The position numbers and the translations under genes were made by a program. From Adiantum capillus-veneris (Eukaryota; Streptophyta; Polypodiopsida; Polypodiales; Pteridaceae), in NCBI GenBank assembly GCA_014529385.2, contig CM043956.1, positions 65,321,620 through 65,385,619 on the forward strand: a DNA stretch of 64,000 nt, given 5' to 3'. The notes under the pieces are model-generated. The model did no database searches. It was not told the DNA's origin and saw nothing but the letters and a program-made list of their open reading frames with translations. Position 1 is the first letter of the stretch, and each line of letters starts with the position of its first letter. Shown piece after piece: positions 21,336 through 33,270 of this stretch.

Positions 21336-24300
21336 CATCCCTAAACAACTACATGCTCATCATCTATAGGATCCAAGGGGAGCGGCCCAGAAATAATTCA
21401 AAAAGGCTTCAAGTTTACAGGTACACATGCAGGATGACACCCAAAGAACAAACAATACAGAGCTGCCAAGATAAAGACTTGCTGCAACAACAAACCTCAC
21501 TCAACCTATTCACCCTACAACAACCAATCGGAGGGGGAGAGCTATGGCTTCAACTACACTACATGTACAACAATGAAAAGGAACCAGAGATTCCCGAGGC
21601 AAATGCTACAGCAGAACAAAGAAAAGCTTTGAGGGACTGGCAGCAAGGCCAGAGCAAAGTGATGTATTGGCTTTCTATGAGCATCACAGATGGCATGATG
21701 GGCTATCTATAGGATGCTGAAACCCCCGCCATTGCATGGAAAAACTTAGGCAGAGTGTTCGAGGTGAACACCAAGGCTAGGAAGCTTCAACTAAAGTCGG
21801 AGCTAAATCAGGTTAAGAGGAACAACCTCTCAATCAATGATTATGCCTTGAAGATCAAGAGTATCATTGAGGCTCTTGGATCTATTAAAGTCTCAGTGGA
21901 AGACGATGACATTGTCCATGCATGCTTGGATGGCCTAGGAGATGAGTATGTACATTTCAGGTCTTCCATGAATACAAGAGACGACATCCCCATGTTCCAA
22001 GATTTGATTTCTATGCTTATTCTTGAGGAGAAGAACCTTGACACATCTTCATCTCATGGCACAAATAATTATGAACAGGCCTTCTATTCTAACTCCAACA
22101 GAGGTAGAGGTAGAGGTCGTGGTCGAGGCCCAAGGGGTTGCAGGGGCCAATTTCTGGAAGTTCAATCAAATCAAAACAATACAGGTGGCAAGGGAAACCA
22201 GTCTCAAGGCAGGGGGAGTCAAAGAGGTCGTGGTGCAGGATCAAGCAGGCAGCAACATACTCCAGATAGCAGAGAATGTTGGACTTGTGGTGAAAGAGGT
22301 CACATGTCACATGACTGTCCAAAGGGAAAAGCAAGTGGAAAGAGAGAATAGGGCAACTATGCATCTACTAGCAGAGATGCAGATGACAGCAAAAACGAGC
22401 GCATGTTTGTTATGCAGCATGTAATGAATACAATGACTGCAGAGAATTCCACCCAAGATGATGTTTGGTATGTGGATTTAGGTGCCTCTAATCACATGAC
22501 GTCTCGTGGAGAGTGGTTTAGAGATATGTGCAAACCAAATGTGTCAGGCTATGTGCAGACAGGAGATGACACAGCTCACCCCATTTCTCATGTAGGGGAC
22601 ATACCTCTAAATATGAAGAGTAGGAAATCAAAGTACTTAGCAGATGTACTTCATGTCCCAAACATTACGAAGAATCTTGTTTCTGTTGGACAAATGGTTG
22701 AGTAGGGTTTGCAGGTTCGTTTCAATCCGAATGGCTGTTATGTAGAAGATTTCCAGAATGGCTGTAAGTTGATCACAGAGTGCAAATGTGTGGGCAGAAT
22801 GTTTACGCTAAATGTAGACATGCCTGAGGTAAAAGCTGCATTATTTGCACAGGGCACAGGTGTTGTGGCTGATGTTGACATTTGGCACAAACGCATTGGC
22901 CATGTCAATGAGCAGAGATTGCGCAGCATGCAATCAAAACAGATTGTAAAAGGTTTGCCCAAATTCAAGGTGGATGGTATGCATAAAGTGTGTGCAGCAT
23001 GCCAGTTTGGAAAACAGTCAAAGGGCTCATTTTCACATGAGCGCAATGTATGTAAAAAGCCACTTGAGGTGGTGCACACAGATGTTTGGGGTCCAACTGA
23101 TACTACAAGTATACATGGTTGCAAGTATTATGTCTCTTTCATTGATGACCATCCAAGGAAAGTATGGGTCTACTTCATGCGTAACAACAGTGAAGTGTTT
23201 GGTCACTTTCAGGACTTCAAAGTCATGATTGAGAAGGAGACAGATATGCAAATCAAGACATTGAGGTCAGATGGAGGGGGAGAGTACTTCTCCAATGATT
23301 TTTCAAATTTTCTACGAATGCATGGTATACGCAGGCAGTTTACATGCAGATATACTCCACAACAGAATGGGGTCGCAGAAAGAAAAAATAGGCACATTGC
23401 AGAGGTTGCACGTGCATTGATGAATGAGAAGCACATGCCTCATCATTTTTGGGCTGAAGTTGTAAATACAGTTGTGTACATTATGAACAGGACACCTACA
23501 GCTGTGGTGCATGATGTAACGCCTGAGGAAAAGTTTACAGGTACAAAGTCTGATTTGGCACACTTGAAAGTGTTTGGATGCATAGCTTACGTGCATGTAC
23601 CAGATGAGTGGCGTAAGAAATTGGATCCTAAAGCAGAGAAATGTATTCTTGTGGGATATTCCCTTGAACAAAAGGGGTACAGGTGCTACAATCCTACTAC
23701 ACGAGAATTACGAGTGAGCAGAGATGTAGTCTTTGATGAGATGAGCAGCTGGTACAGTAATGCACATGGCACTATTGGGGCTGATGTAAAAGATGATGTG
23801 GTCGTACAAAATGTGAGGCCACAGTCACAGGTTTTGAGTGGACCACAAGAGTCCTCTTCTCGTGGATCTGTTGAGAAGCCATGGAATGGTAGACTACGTA
23901 CGCAGGTTACTCCACCAGCAGGTACAGGGAATGTATCACGAAAAGGAAAGGAAAAGGTTGATGAACCTCCCTTTATGGTTGATGCATCATCAGGTTTTTC
24001 ACATGTAGACATGGATTCAGATGGTTCTAAACAAAGTCTTGATGAGGAATTTGGAATTCCGGCTGTCAAGACACCTGGTGTAAGGAAAGTACAAGAAGAT
24101 GCTAGAGGGCAAAGGAGTGACCCAGGACCGCGCAGATCTAACAGAGTCAGAAATCCAATTCAGAAATTGACTTATGATGGGTATCTAGCGCATCACCAAG
24201 CCTACATGGCTAAGGTGATACAAGATGTAGAGCCCACATGTTTTGAGGATGCAGTTGGAAATGTGCATTGGGATGATGCAATGAATGAAGAGATGGTTGC

Positions 24301-25018
24301 ATTGGAAGCAAACGACACATGGGAGTTGGTTCCATTGCCAAGTGGCAAGAAAGATATTGGCTGTAAATGGGTGTATAAAACCAAGCATAAGGCTGATGGT
24401 AACATTGAGCGTCACAAGGCAAGGCTGGTCGCAAAGGGTTATGCACAGACATATGGCATAGACTATGAGGAGACTTTTGCTCCAGTGGCAAAGATGACGA
24501 CTGTGAGAGCTGTCATAGCAGTGGCTGCATCTAGAGGATGGATTATGTATCAAATGGATGTAAAGAATGCCTTCTTGAATGGTGAGTTGCAAGAGGAAGT
24601 GTATATGGATCAGCCACCTGGTTATGTCGATCCAGGTTACCCACATTATGTATGCAGGCTTCTCAAAGCTTTGTATGGTTTGAAGCAGGGCTCTAGAGCA
24701 TGGTATGACAGGATTGCCAAGTATCTTGTCAGTATTGGGTTTAGAAGAGCTCATGCTGATCATTCACTCCATGTACGTTAGAGTGATGTGGGGATTGTGG
24801 TCATTACCATATATGTAGATGGCCTTATTATTGTGGGTGACAATGCTATGGAGATTGACCATGTGAAGGGTCTTCTCAAACAGGAGTCTGAAATGAAAGA
24901 TTTGGGCGAGTTGCGCTACTTTCTTGGCATTGAGGTGATCAGGACTCCAGAGGGTGTATGGCTATCACAAAGACAGTATGCTTTGGACATGTTGTCAAAG
25001 TATGGTATGGCTGATTGT

Positions 25019-25461
25019 CATTAGGCAAATTTTGGACTCACAAAGGGGCCCTTTAAGGAGTTTCACTTTACCTCTCTCTACCAAAACGGGCGCATGGATA
25101 AATTTTTGCAAATAAAATCCAAAGTTGGCGGAGGTTTGACAGTTAGAATGTCCTTTTCAAGATCTATCAACTAATATATAGCACGCCATGAGATTCCTCA
25201 TATTTTAGAAGATTCTTTTTTTGATTCACCTATGATGTGACAACTCTGTCGGAATCTTTAAAAAAAGCCTTCTAAAATATGAGGAATCTCATGGTGTGCT
25301 ATATATCAGTAGATAGAGCTTGAATAGGACACTCTAACTGTCAAACCTCCGCCAACTTTGGAGTTTATTTGTAAAAATTTATCTATGCTCCCGTTTTGGT
25401 AGAGAGAGGTAAAGTCAAACTCCTTAAAGGGCCCCTTTGTGAGTCCAAATTTTGCCTAATG
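25019..25461. mobile_element. Foldback MITE with ~200-bp inverted repeats
   Basis: The 443-bp insert begins CATTAGGCAAATTTTGGACT and ends with its reverse complement (few mismatches). The arms are about 200 bases each and about 93% identical by eye, around a loop of about 40-50 bases. It sits between Asp-Cys and Lys-Pro codons of the copia RT, so removing it restores the frame. No clear target duplication is visible: 'TA' fits only if the ends are taken as GGCAAA. It encodes no protein and must have moved with a transposase from elsewhere. The superfamily is unassigned. Confidence 0.85.
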
Positions 25462-26200
25462 AAGCCAATTTATATTCCCTTGGATGTGAATGCAAAGTTG
25501 AGTGCAGAGAAGGGTGATGTTGTTGAGGATGTCAATATGTACAGGAAGATTGTGGGTAGTCTAATCTACTTGACTATCACGAGGCCACACTTGAGCTACA
25601 CAGTAGGCTTGGAGAGTCATTTCATGCAGCTTCCGAGGAAGCCACCTTTGGATGGAGTACGACGCACACTTAGGTATGTGCAAGGGACTCTTGACTACGC
25701 ATTGTTCTATGTAGCAGATGTTCCATTAGCATTGTATGGGTATATAGATGCAGATTGGGTAGGTAGCATTGTTGATAGGAGATCTATGAGTGGCTTCATG
25801 TTCTCTTTTGGGAGTGTTGCTGTTACTTGGAGCAGCAAAAAGCAGCCTACGGTTGCTTTATCGAGCACAGAGGCCGAGTACAGAGGTGCAGCAGTTGCGG
25901 CGTGTGAGGTAGCTTGGCTACGCACATTACTTGAGGACTTGGGAGTGCAGGTGGACCAGCAGATTGTCATCCATTGTGACAACCTCAGCAACATACAGTT
26001 GGCTAGGAACCCAGTGTTCCATGCCAGGACCAAGCACATAGAGTTCCATTACCACTACGTTCGAGAGCGAGTGTTGGCGGGCGACATCGACTTGGTCTAC
26101 GTCAGCACAGAGGAGCAGATAGCGGATATCTTTACCAAGGCCCTCGGAGCTAAGAAGCTTCGACATTTCCGGACTATGCTTGGACTCTGCGACATGCAGA

Positions 26201-26213
26201 GCTTGAGGGGGAG
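26201..26213 (+). promoter_or_regulatory. Copia polypurine tract
   Basis: GCTTGAGGGGGAG directly precedes TGTTGAG, the typical copia arrangement of plus-strand primer and 3' LTR. Confidence 0.8.
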
Positions 26214-26538
26214 TGTTGAGATGTCGAGCTCTACATCTTGAGCTGGCATCCACTACGGGTCTTGGCCGCTTATGGCATTTACTCACTGGCGCGTTAGGTG
26301 ACCGACACGGAGGATCTCTGCCAGTGATTCTACAACTGGACTACACTTATAGTGCCATCCTAGTATGCTTCTAGCGAGTTCACACTTAGTGACCGCATGT
26401 ACATATGTCCTACTTTTCAGCTTTAGCACTTAGTCATTTTTGTACTCTCTTTTCTGTGAAGAAGAAGAAGAAGCTTTCCATCTTTGTGTGCTTTGTGCTT
26501 GTCTTGTGTAGCTCTCTTGCATCCTCATTCTTTACACA
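26214..26538 (+). repeat. 3' LTR of the first copia element
   Basis: It begins TGTTGAGATG after the polypurine tract and ends in TACACA at 26538, where sequence similar to the gypsy LTR starts. The length (325 bases) is normal for copia. A GAA repeat lies at 26460-26472. There is no second copy for comparison. Confidence 0.7.
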
Positions 26539-27281
26539 TTATTGGAAAAAGTTGAGTGCGAGGTGTGCGGATGGATGTATAAGGGTGACAAAAATGCACT
26601 GCATGGCCATTTTCTGGCCTGTTCGGGGTCTATTTGAGGTCAAACGAGAGGCCAAAAGTGCCCAAGGGATAAAGTGAAGTGTGGACACTGAAAAACCTGA
26701 GAAAAAACCAAAAAAATGTGGAGAGAAGAGGAGGAACAGCCGCAACTGAGTTTTTGCTATTTTTGGAGCCTGTTTTGGCCATAAACTACTCTTCGGAGGT
26801 CGGATTTGAGCACTTTGATATTGTAGACTTGGGTTTTGGGCCGTTCCAGACGCAATGGTGTTGTCCATTTTGCCAAATTTCTCACTATTTTTTTGTTGTT
26901 TTGGTTGTGTAAGTTTCTCCTTTGAGAGAAGCCTTTGCTCAAATTTGTGATTGTATCTAATGTATTTCATCCATAATATGGTGTGAGCTATTTGCTCCAT
27001 TGGTGTTGCCCCAAGCTCAATTGTATTCAAAAATAAAAAATCTTCCTCTTTTGAGCTGAGTCTTTCTTTTGGGGGGGGGGGGGGGGGGTGTCTCTGTGTT
27101 GAGTGGGCAAATGGATAGTCTCTCTCTCTCACTCCATCGATGTGTTCCCTGTCTCCGCAGGTGGGTTGTGTAAGCCGGGTGGTGCCCCATAGTGTGTGTG
27201 TGTGTGTGTGTGTGTGTATCATCCCAAGAGTGTGTGTTGGGTGATTATAGAGGTGTTGTGGGTGTTTCCACCCCACTCACA
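26539..27281 (+). repeat. Partial LTR of the intact gypsy family
   Basis: This is the reverse complement of roughly the first two-thirds of 11466-12608 (shared blocks around the CTCTATAA, ACACTCTTGGGA and CCACCTC-type segments), with many substitutions. It ends in CTCACA at 27281 without the primer site that should follow, so it is an LTR fragment, not an element end with internal sequence. The other third is missing at the copia junction. Confidence 0.8.
27071..27088. repeat. Poly(G) run of 18
   Basis: Eighteen consecutive G where the intact family has a CA/TG tract edge and CCC. A separate (TG)n tract follows at 27190-27218. These are unstable simple sequences inside an old LTR. Confidence 0.9.
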
Positions 27282-28150
27282 GAGTACGTTCGTGGAATAT
27301 TTAAAAAACTCCTCTTTTAACATGTCAAAATGAATAAAATGACCCCTTATTTTAGGGTTCTTTTCCAAAATTGAATATAAAACCCCCTTATTTTAATTTA
27401 TCTCTGTTAAATTGCCTAAAGTTTTTGCATTTCAAAATCCCTCCTGTGTTATACATTAACATGATTACATAGTGCACCCCCCGAGCAATAGTCTCCGATT
27501 GAGCCACCTTGGTATGTATTGCCATATCGATCACTTTGCTCGAGCATTCGAAAGTCTTGTAGTCTTGTTCTCCATATTGAAATCATAATTTAAAAGCTTT
27601 GATTCTTCAATCCATGCTTTTAAATCTTTGCATGTCTTCTTTATGCCATCAAACTCGTTGAGCTTAGCTTTCTTGAAGATTTATTTCACCATCGCTGCTC
27701 TCGCATCAGAGTCCTCGTCATTGCCATCGTCATCGATTCTTTTTTCACTCCAAGAGGTCACTTCAATTCCGGTGTCAAATTACCGGCATCAATGGCGAGC
27801 ATTGGTATATGTGTAGGTAAGTATGGAGGGAGATGAATTTTTTTAATAAAAAATAAAATAAAATTTTGACGCATGTTCCGATGTGTCCTCCGACGCTTCT
27901 ACGAATGCACTTTTGGATGCCTGTACGAATGCCCTTTTTGATGCCTGCATCGATACCTGTACCGACGGACTCTGCAAAAACACAAACTCGTGGGTCTTTT
28001 GTGCATTTCTCTTCTTCTTGCACCTTTTCTCTTGCTCTCTTACTTCTCACCTCTTACAGATCTGATGTGAAACAAGTTGTCGGAGGTGCTAATATTGCTC
28101 ATGGACTACTCCCCATAGCACTAAGGTGAGATTTTTTTCAAGTTTAATTG
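27282..28150. other. Unassigned stretch
   Basis: No gene was recognised. It is AT-rich to 27520. A loose repeat of 'GATGCCTG.ACGAATGCC' type lies at 27890-27965, giving a minus-strand peptide with GI.AGI.KGI pattern that I regard as incidental. Confidence 0.4.
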
Positions 28151-28151
28151 T

Positions 28152-30530
28152 AGGTTTAGGGCTTAGGGTTTAACATGATGTGCGTGTGTGTGTATTTTTG
28201 CAGGTTCGAGGACGTTTGCAACACCTTTTCTTGCTCAAATACGCCGCATGTGAGTGCTTGAACTTTAATGCATATTAAATTTATTTGTATATTGATAAAA
28301 GAAAATTTCATGCTTTAAAAAAAATTATGGTTTGTGTTGTGAAATTTCATTTTGAATTATAATAAATTTGTTTTGGTTTATGAAAAAATCTTGTTTTGAA
28401 GAAATTTTGTTTTGAATTATGTCGTTTTTGAAATTATGCAATTGATGAGGTTTAGATTTTAGGTTTCGGTTAGGTTTAGTTTAGGTTATAAGTTAAGTTA
28501 GGATATATATCGGTTATATGTTAAGTTATAAATTATAAGTCAAGTTATACGTTAGGTTACGTTAGCTTATAGGGCGTTATTTATGCTAAGTTAGCTTATA
28601 GGTTAGGTTCTAGGTTATGTTTAAATTAAACATTAAATTAAGTTATAAGTTAGGTTATAGGTTATAGGATAGGTTAGCTAGATTATAGAGGTTTAGGCAA
28701 CAAGTTAGTTTATAGGTTAGGCTATGTTAGGTTGTAGGTTATAGGTTATACGTAAAAAGTTAGGTTAGGTTATATGTTAAGTTAACTCATGTTTAGGTTA
28801 AAGATGGACGTTGTGTTTGGATATTTAGAACTTATGTGCTTTTATGTTAATCTAAACACTTATCGGTGAAATGTCCAAACACGACCATCTACCAACGTTT
28901 AAACCATAACCCTCTGACCCTATTAGCAAACTGAAATGGCCAAGCGCTACATTAATTGGATTTGGAGCGACCAAATCAAAAGTTGTCAAACCTAAGCGGA
29001 TTTACATAGTCTACCCTAACGCTCCAAATATAGTAATATATTAGCGACCAAAACAAAAGTTCCTTATCTAAATCCAATAACCCTTAGCATCTATCCCTAA
29101 GAAGACTAAATGGCCAAACGATACCCTAATATGTTTTAGAGCGCTTTACCTTAGAGGCTTTACATAGTGTGCCCTAACCGTCTAAACACAGTGTGCCATT
29201 TATTTAGATTAATTTGTATATTGATAAAAGAAAATTTCATGCTTTAAACTTTCAATGCTTTAAAAGAAATTATGGTTTGTGTTGTGAAATTTTGTTTTGG
29301 ACTATGAAAAAATCTTGTTTTGAAGAAATTTTGTTTTGAATTATGTCGTTTTTGAAATTATGCGATTGATGAGGTTTAGATTTTAGGTTTCGGTTAGGTT
29401 TAGTTTAGGTTATAGGTTAGGTTAGGATATATATAGGTTATATGTTAAGTTATAAATTATAAGTTAGGTTATATGTTAGGTTACGTTAGGTTAGGTTAGC
29501 TTATAGGGCATTAATTATGCTAGGTTAGCTTATAGGTTAGGTTCTAGGTTATGTTTAAATTAAAGATTAAATTAAGTTATAAGTTAGGTTATAGGTTATA
29601 GGATAGGTTAGCTAAATTATACAGGTTTAGGCAACAAGTTAGGTTATAGGTTAGGTTATGTTAGGTTATAGGTTATACGTAAAAGGTTAGGTTAGGTTAT
29701 ATGTTAAGTTAACTCATGTTTAGGTTATAGATGGACGTTGTGTTTGGACATTTAGAACTTATGTGCTTTTATGTTAATCTAAACACTTATGGGTGAAACG
29801 TCCAAACACAACCATCTACTAGCGTCTAAACCATAACCCTCTAACCCTACTAGAAAACTGAAATGGCCAAGTGCTACATTAATTGGATTTGGAGCGACCA
29901 AATCAAAAGATGTCAAACCTAAGCGGATTTACATAGACTACCCTAACGCTCCAAATATAGTAATATATTAGCGGCAGCCAAAACAAAAGTCGCTAATCTA
30001 AAGCCGATAACCCTTAGCATCTATCCCTAAGAAGACTAAATGGCCAAACGATACCCTAATATGTTTTAGAGCACTTTACCTTAGCAGCTTTACATAGTGT
30101 GTCCTAACCGTCCGAACAAGGTGCGCCATCTATTAGCAGTGCACCAAAATCCATAGAACCCTAAGTGGCTAGCCCTAAGCAGATTTAAATGGAAAAAACA
30201 CTACACTAATCCACTTTACAGCGGTCAAACCTAAGCAAATTTACATAGCTCACCCTAACACTCCAAAATACGACCATCTATTAGCGGCTAAACCAACACT
30301 AATACTAAGACGCTAACCCTTGGTGGATAGCCCTAAGCAGATTGAAATGGCTAATTGCTATCATAATCCAATTTGGAGCAGCCTAACCTAAGCAGCTTTA
30401 CACAACATCCATCTATTAGCGGCCAAACGAAGATGACTTGTGTACTTCTAAAAACACAAATGGACTTCGATTAGGTTAGGTTATAGATTAGGTTTAGGTT
30501 ATAGGCTAGGTTATGTTAGGTTATTTGTTA
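28152..30530. repeat. TTAGGTTA-rich repeat block with 929-bp tandem duplication
   Basis: Two direct copies (28291-29219 and 29220 to about 30135) are offset by 929 bases and share blocks such as ATTGATAAAAGAAAATTTCA. Each has an AT-rich head, about 330 bases of degenerate TTAGGTTA/TTATAGG minisatellite, then units of roughly 150-170 bases with the phrases 'AAATGGCCAA', 'CTAAGCGGATTTACATAG' and 'CCCTAACG'. Two more degenerate units continue to about 30430. A short TTTAGGG-type telomere-like stretch lies at 28152-28174. No protein was recognised. It may be a satellite-like array or transposon subterminal sequence. Confidence 0.8.
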
Positions 30531-30631
30531 TAGGTCTGGCTAGAGAATCTGAGCTTGTCATGTACTTATTAGTGTCTAGTTATAACAACTAGAGTGTTTT
30601 AATTATTTGTTGCATCATTGGTAGATAAAGT

Positions 30632-32230
30632 ATGGACGATAGGATGGCGTGTCCTTGTGCGCATTGCAAGCATCAGATCTTTCGAAAACAAAAAATATGT
30701 GACCAACACATACACAATCACGGTCTCTTTGCAATAGAGAAATTACAAGACCTGCATTATCAATCTCATGGTCTAGAGACTGAAGGTCAAACTCTGCAAG
30801 TAGATATCGCTCCAACTTCATTCCAGAGAAGACGATTTTCAAACAAACGAGCACCCATTGACTGAGTCCTCCCAATCAATACCTGATGTGGCTTTTTCAA
30901 GAAGTAGAGATAGAGTAGATGTTGGATGAGTTCTTTGACATGGATCCCATCATTGAAAACATAGAAGACAACAACATTGAACGCAATACTATGAACCCCA
31001 ACCTCACTCATCCCGTTCATATTGATGGCATGATAGCAACGATAAAGAGGGTGAGATGATGCAAAGTCTTGCACGCATGCCGCTTTACACTGGTGAAAAA
31101 ATCTTAGTTCTCTGTATCTCGTTGGCAATTCTTAATTTGTAGTCTGTCTACGGTTAGTCTGACGCCTCAATCAGAGAGCTTTTTAGATAAATACATTGTA
31201 TCCTAAGCATGATAAAGTGCAAATTACAGTTCGATAATGTGATCAAGGGACAGACTAGTTCAAGTAACAACAGGTTGCTCAATGAGTAAATCTTGCCAGA
31301 AGGGAATCACATGCCCCCTATCCGTCCAGCTGCTAAAATGATTCTTACTGATTTGGGCTTGGATTATCACAAAATACATGCATGTCCTAATGATTGTATA
31401 ATTTTTTGCAATGAGTTTGCAAATTTGGAATAGTGTCCCAATTATGGATCAAACAGGTACAGGGAGGACACACAAGGAAAATTTATCCTTGCAAGGTCCT
31501 TCGACACTTTCCTATCATTTCAAGAATAAAGCGCGTGTTCAAGTGCAATTCCATAGCTACTTTGATGACATGGCACTGAAATACTAGATCGATAGATGAT
31601 GTGATGTGGGTACCTGCTGACAATCGTGCATGGAAGCACATAGAAGAGAGTTGTCCTACATTTAAAAACAAGCCTTGATATAACCGCTTTGGTCTGGCAA
31701 TGGTGGACGCAATAAACCCATTTGGATTACAGAGTTCGTCATGGATCACGTGGCCTATTTGTCTGGTTAATTATTATCTTCCACCATGGCTAGCTATCAA
31801 GAAGGTCCATCTGTTGTTGTCATTGATCGTCCCAGGAAAGTACAAAGTAAAGAACATGGAATTCTATCTGGCACCACTTATAGAAGAGCTCCAAATCTTA
31901 TGGGGACAGGCTTCAATGTGGTTGAAATGTTCCAACCAATCGGACGACAGAATGTACATGTGCAAGGCATTCTCATGTGGATCATGCATGATTGGCCAGG
32001 CTTCAGTGAGTGCTCAGGTAAGTGCCTTTGAAACCCTCGCACACATGTGATTCCTGGCTATGCCAGCGCTTTTATATTTTAATTTTGTGATTTTTCAGGC
32101 TTGAGTTACTCGGGAAATCATGCATGTCCAAAATGTGGTCCTCGACTTGGCTTCCACCACTCTAAGCATTTGAGCAAGACACTTTACGAGGAGCACGGTA
32201 GATTTTTTCCTGAAGGACATGAGCTACTTG
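30632..32230 (+). pseudogene. CACTA (En/Spm) transposase TNP2-like pseudogene
   Basis: Scattered plus-strand segments match the CACTA transposase in order: a Cys/His-rich transposase-associated region ('CPCAHCKHQ', near 30650-30720); 'DLGLDYHKIHACPNDC' near 31350-31400; 'VLRHFPIISRIKR' near 31495-31535; 'VPADNRAWKHIEE' near 31605-31650; 'NPFGLQSSSW' to 'LPPWLA' (31715-31795); 'GILMWIMHDWPGFSECSG' (31965-32017); and 'NHACPKCG' after an intron (near 32115). Such proteins cut and paste CACTA elements by binding their ends in the nucleus. Stops and frameshifts occur between and within segments and the catalytic C-terminal part is absent. No flanking CACTA ends could be assigned to it. Confidence 0.85.
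32018..32098 (+). other. Intron in the CACTA transposase pseudogene
   Basis: GTAAGT at 32018 and TTTTTCAG ending at 32098 bound 81 bases. Removing them joins 'FSECSG' to 'LSYSGNHACPKCG' in frame, matching the family's order. The intron shows that this copy descends from a spliced gene, not from a processed cDNA. Confidence 0.7.
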
Positions 32231-32429
32231 CTCAACAAGGGGATGGGCAATGATGGTACAGCCAAAGTGTGTCGACTCTAGGAGGTGACATAGACAGATA
32301 TGTGCAGGCTAGCAGAAGCATGGAAAAAGGCTAGAGCATCTAGGAAGATCATGGGCTGACAAGCAGCAACAAAAATGTATGTTTGATGTGGTTTATAGGC
32401 CAAGGAAGGCTCCATGAGGGGCTAATTTG

Positions 32430-33270
32430 GGGAGCAGATGAAGGAGGTGAAAAGTGCAGCTTTTGAGTCCAAGAATGAAGAGTTTGAAGTGCTGAAGGAG
32501 TAGGTCCAAACGGCTCATCAAGCTGAGCTGCAGAGCTCAAGTTATTAAAGGTTGAAGGTTCAATGTGTTGAAGATTCTTGCCAGACAGGTCAGCTAGGGA
32601 CAGGTGGCCCAGGCAGGTGTCAATGGATACATGTGTAATGCTCGAGTTATGGAGCATATCAGTATTCTCGGATTGCAAATCGAAGCTTAGGTTAGCAAGA
32701 TATGGTTAGTAGAAATTTTTCTCGGGGCCAGTTATGAGCCCACTTGCCCACATTGGAAAATGCGCCATCTGGTGTTTTCATGAGCTCGCCAGGTGTTTGG
32801 TGCATAGTAGGCAGCATATGATGCTAACAGGCAATGACTGCACGTCAAACAAAGTCCAGAACGGAGAGATAATGAAGTCGTAAGATGGGGTGCACTTATC
32901 CGGATTTGATTGCAGATGATTTGATCAGTTGTTTGCAGCCTCGATTCGAGGGCTTAGAGAACTAAAAAAATGATGACGTTGGATGGTTTTGAAGTCAAAA
33001 ACATGGAGTTATGCCCGGGCTTTGCAGTCTGGAAACCCGGCATTGGAGCCATCAATGGCCAAGCTTTGAAGTTAGAGGACATAATTTTTTTCTTCAAAGG
33101 AGTTTTTTTTTTGTAGGCCTTGGGAGGCTTGAACCAAGGGGCAGCCACGTGGCACTGAGAAAGAACCCACATGCGGGGTGCAGGCATGGCAGTGGATGGT
33201 ACATGAGCCAGAGGACACCCCCATTTAGGCTATCAAAAAGAGGAGAGGGAGATCCCCTCCCGTTGGCGAT
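32430..33270 (+). repeat. Diverged inverted repeat, copy A
   Basis: It matches the reverse complement of 39290-40290: for example the segment around 32570-32650 and that at 40120-40250, and 32725-32790 against 39960-40030. Identity is well below perfect, with gaps. GC content rises toward 33000-33700. A TATAAAA box at 33857 follows on the same strand, as in an LTR. No protein is convincing here; the GC-rich frames on both strands look incidental. Confidence 0.6.

Larger units (their letters stand above)
21353..26241 (+). pseudogene. Copia gag-pol, four amber codons plus a MITE
   Basis: One frame runs 21353-25018 with four stops, all TAG (21710, 22349, 22703, 24779) and no frameshift; after the MITE the original frame resumes at 25462 and ends at 26241. 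Domains: gag (UBN2-like, 21560-22060); zinc knuckle CWTCGERGHMSHDC near 22278-22319; protease with DLGAS in place of DSGAS near 22472; integrase HHCC (22885-23010) and the DDE residues near 23075, 23265 and 23380; RT with 'MDVKNAFLNGEL' near 24555 and YVDG near 24815, where the catalytic YVDD has lost its second Asp; RNase H with 'SSTEAEY' near 25862. Both the YVDG change and the MITE inactivate RT. The start codon is uncertain because the upstream end is lost. Confidence 0.9.
21336..26538 (+). mobile_element. Ty1/copia retrotransposon, 5' LTR missing
   Basis: A plus-strand copia element with gag, protease, integrase, RT and RNase H in canonical Ty1 order, a GAGGGGGAG polypurine tract and a 3' LTR. 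No 5' LTR or initiator-Met primer site was found upstream, so the 5' end is deleted. A foldback MITE (25019-25461) splits RT. The 3' LTR abuts a partial gypsy LTR at 26539, suggesting that copia inserted there before the deletion. Confidence 0.85.

Noticed and set aside
23312-24763. Long minus-strand frames in the first copia element
   Set aside because: They are antisense shadows of integrase and RT; the 192-codon frame has no domain.
25020-25461. TA-duplicating Tc1/mariner (Stowaway) assignment of the MITE
   Set aside because: The inverted repeat extends beyond TA to CATTA, ends do not match the Stowaway consensus, and removing CATTAGG...CCTAATG exactly restores the frame.
27775-28129. GI.AGI-type repeat peptide
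   Set aside because: Arises from a loose nucleotide repeat; no start context, homologue or conserved frame.
28455-29730. Telomere or interstitial telomere array
   Set aside because: The dominant units are TTAGGTTA and TTATAGG, not TTTAGGG. Only 28152-28174 resembles the plant telomere repeat.
30342-30430. tRNA or small structured RNA in the repeat block
   Set aside because: No cloverleaf or box A/B pattern was seen by eye; the sequence is a decayed tandem unit.
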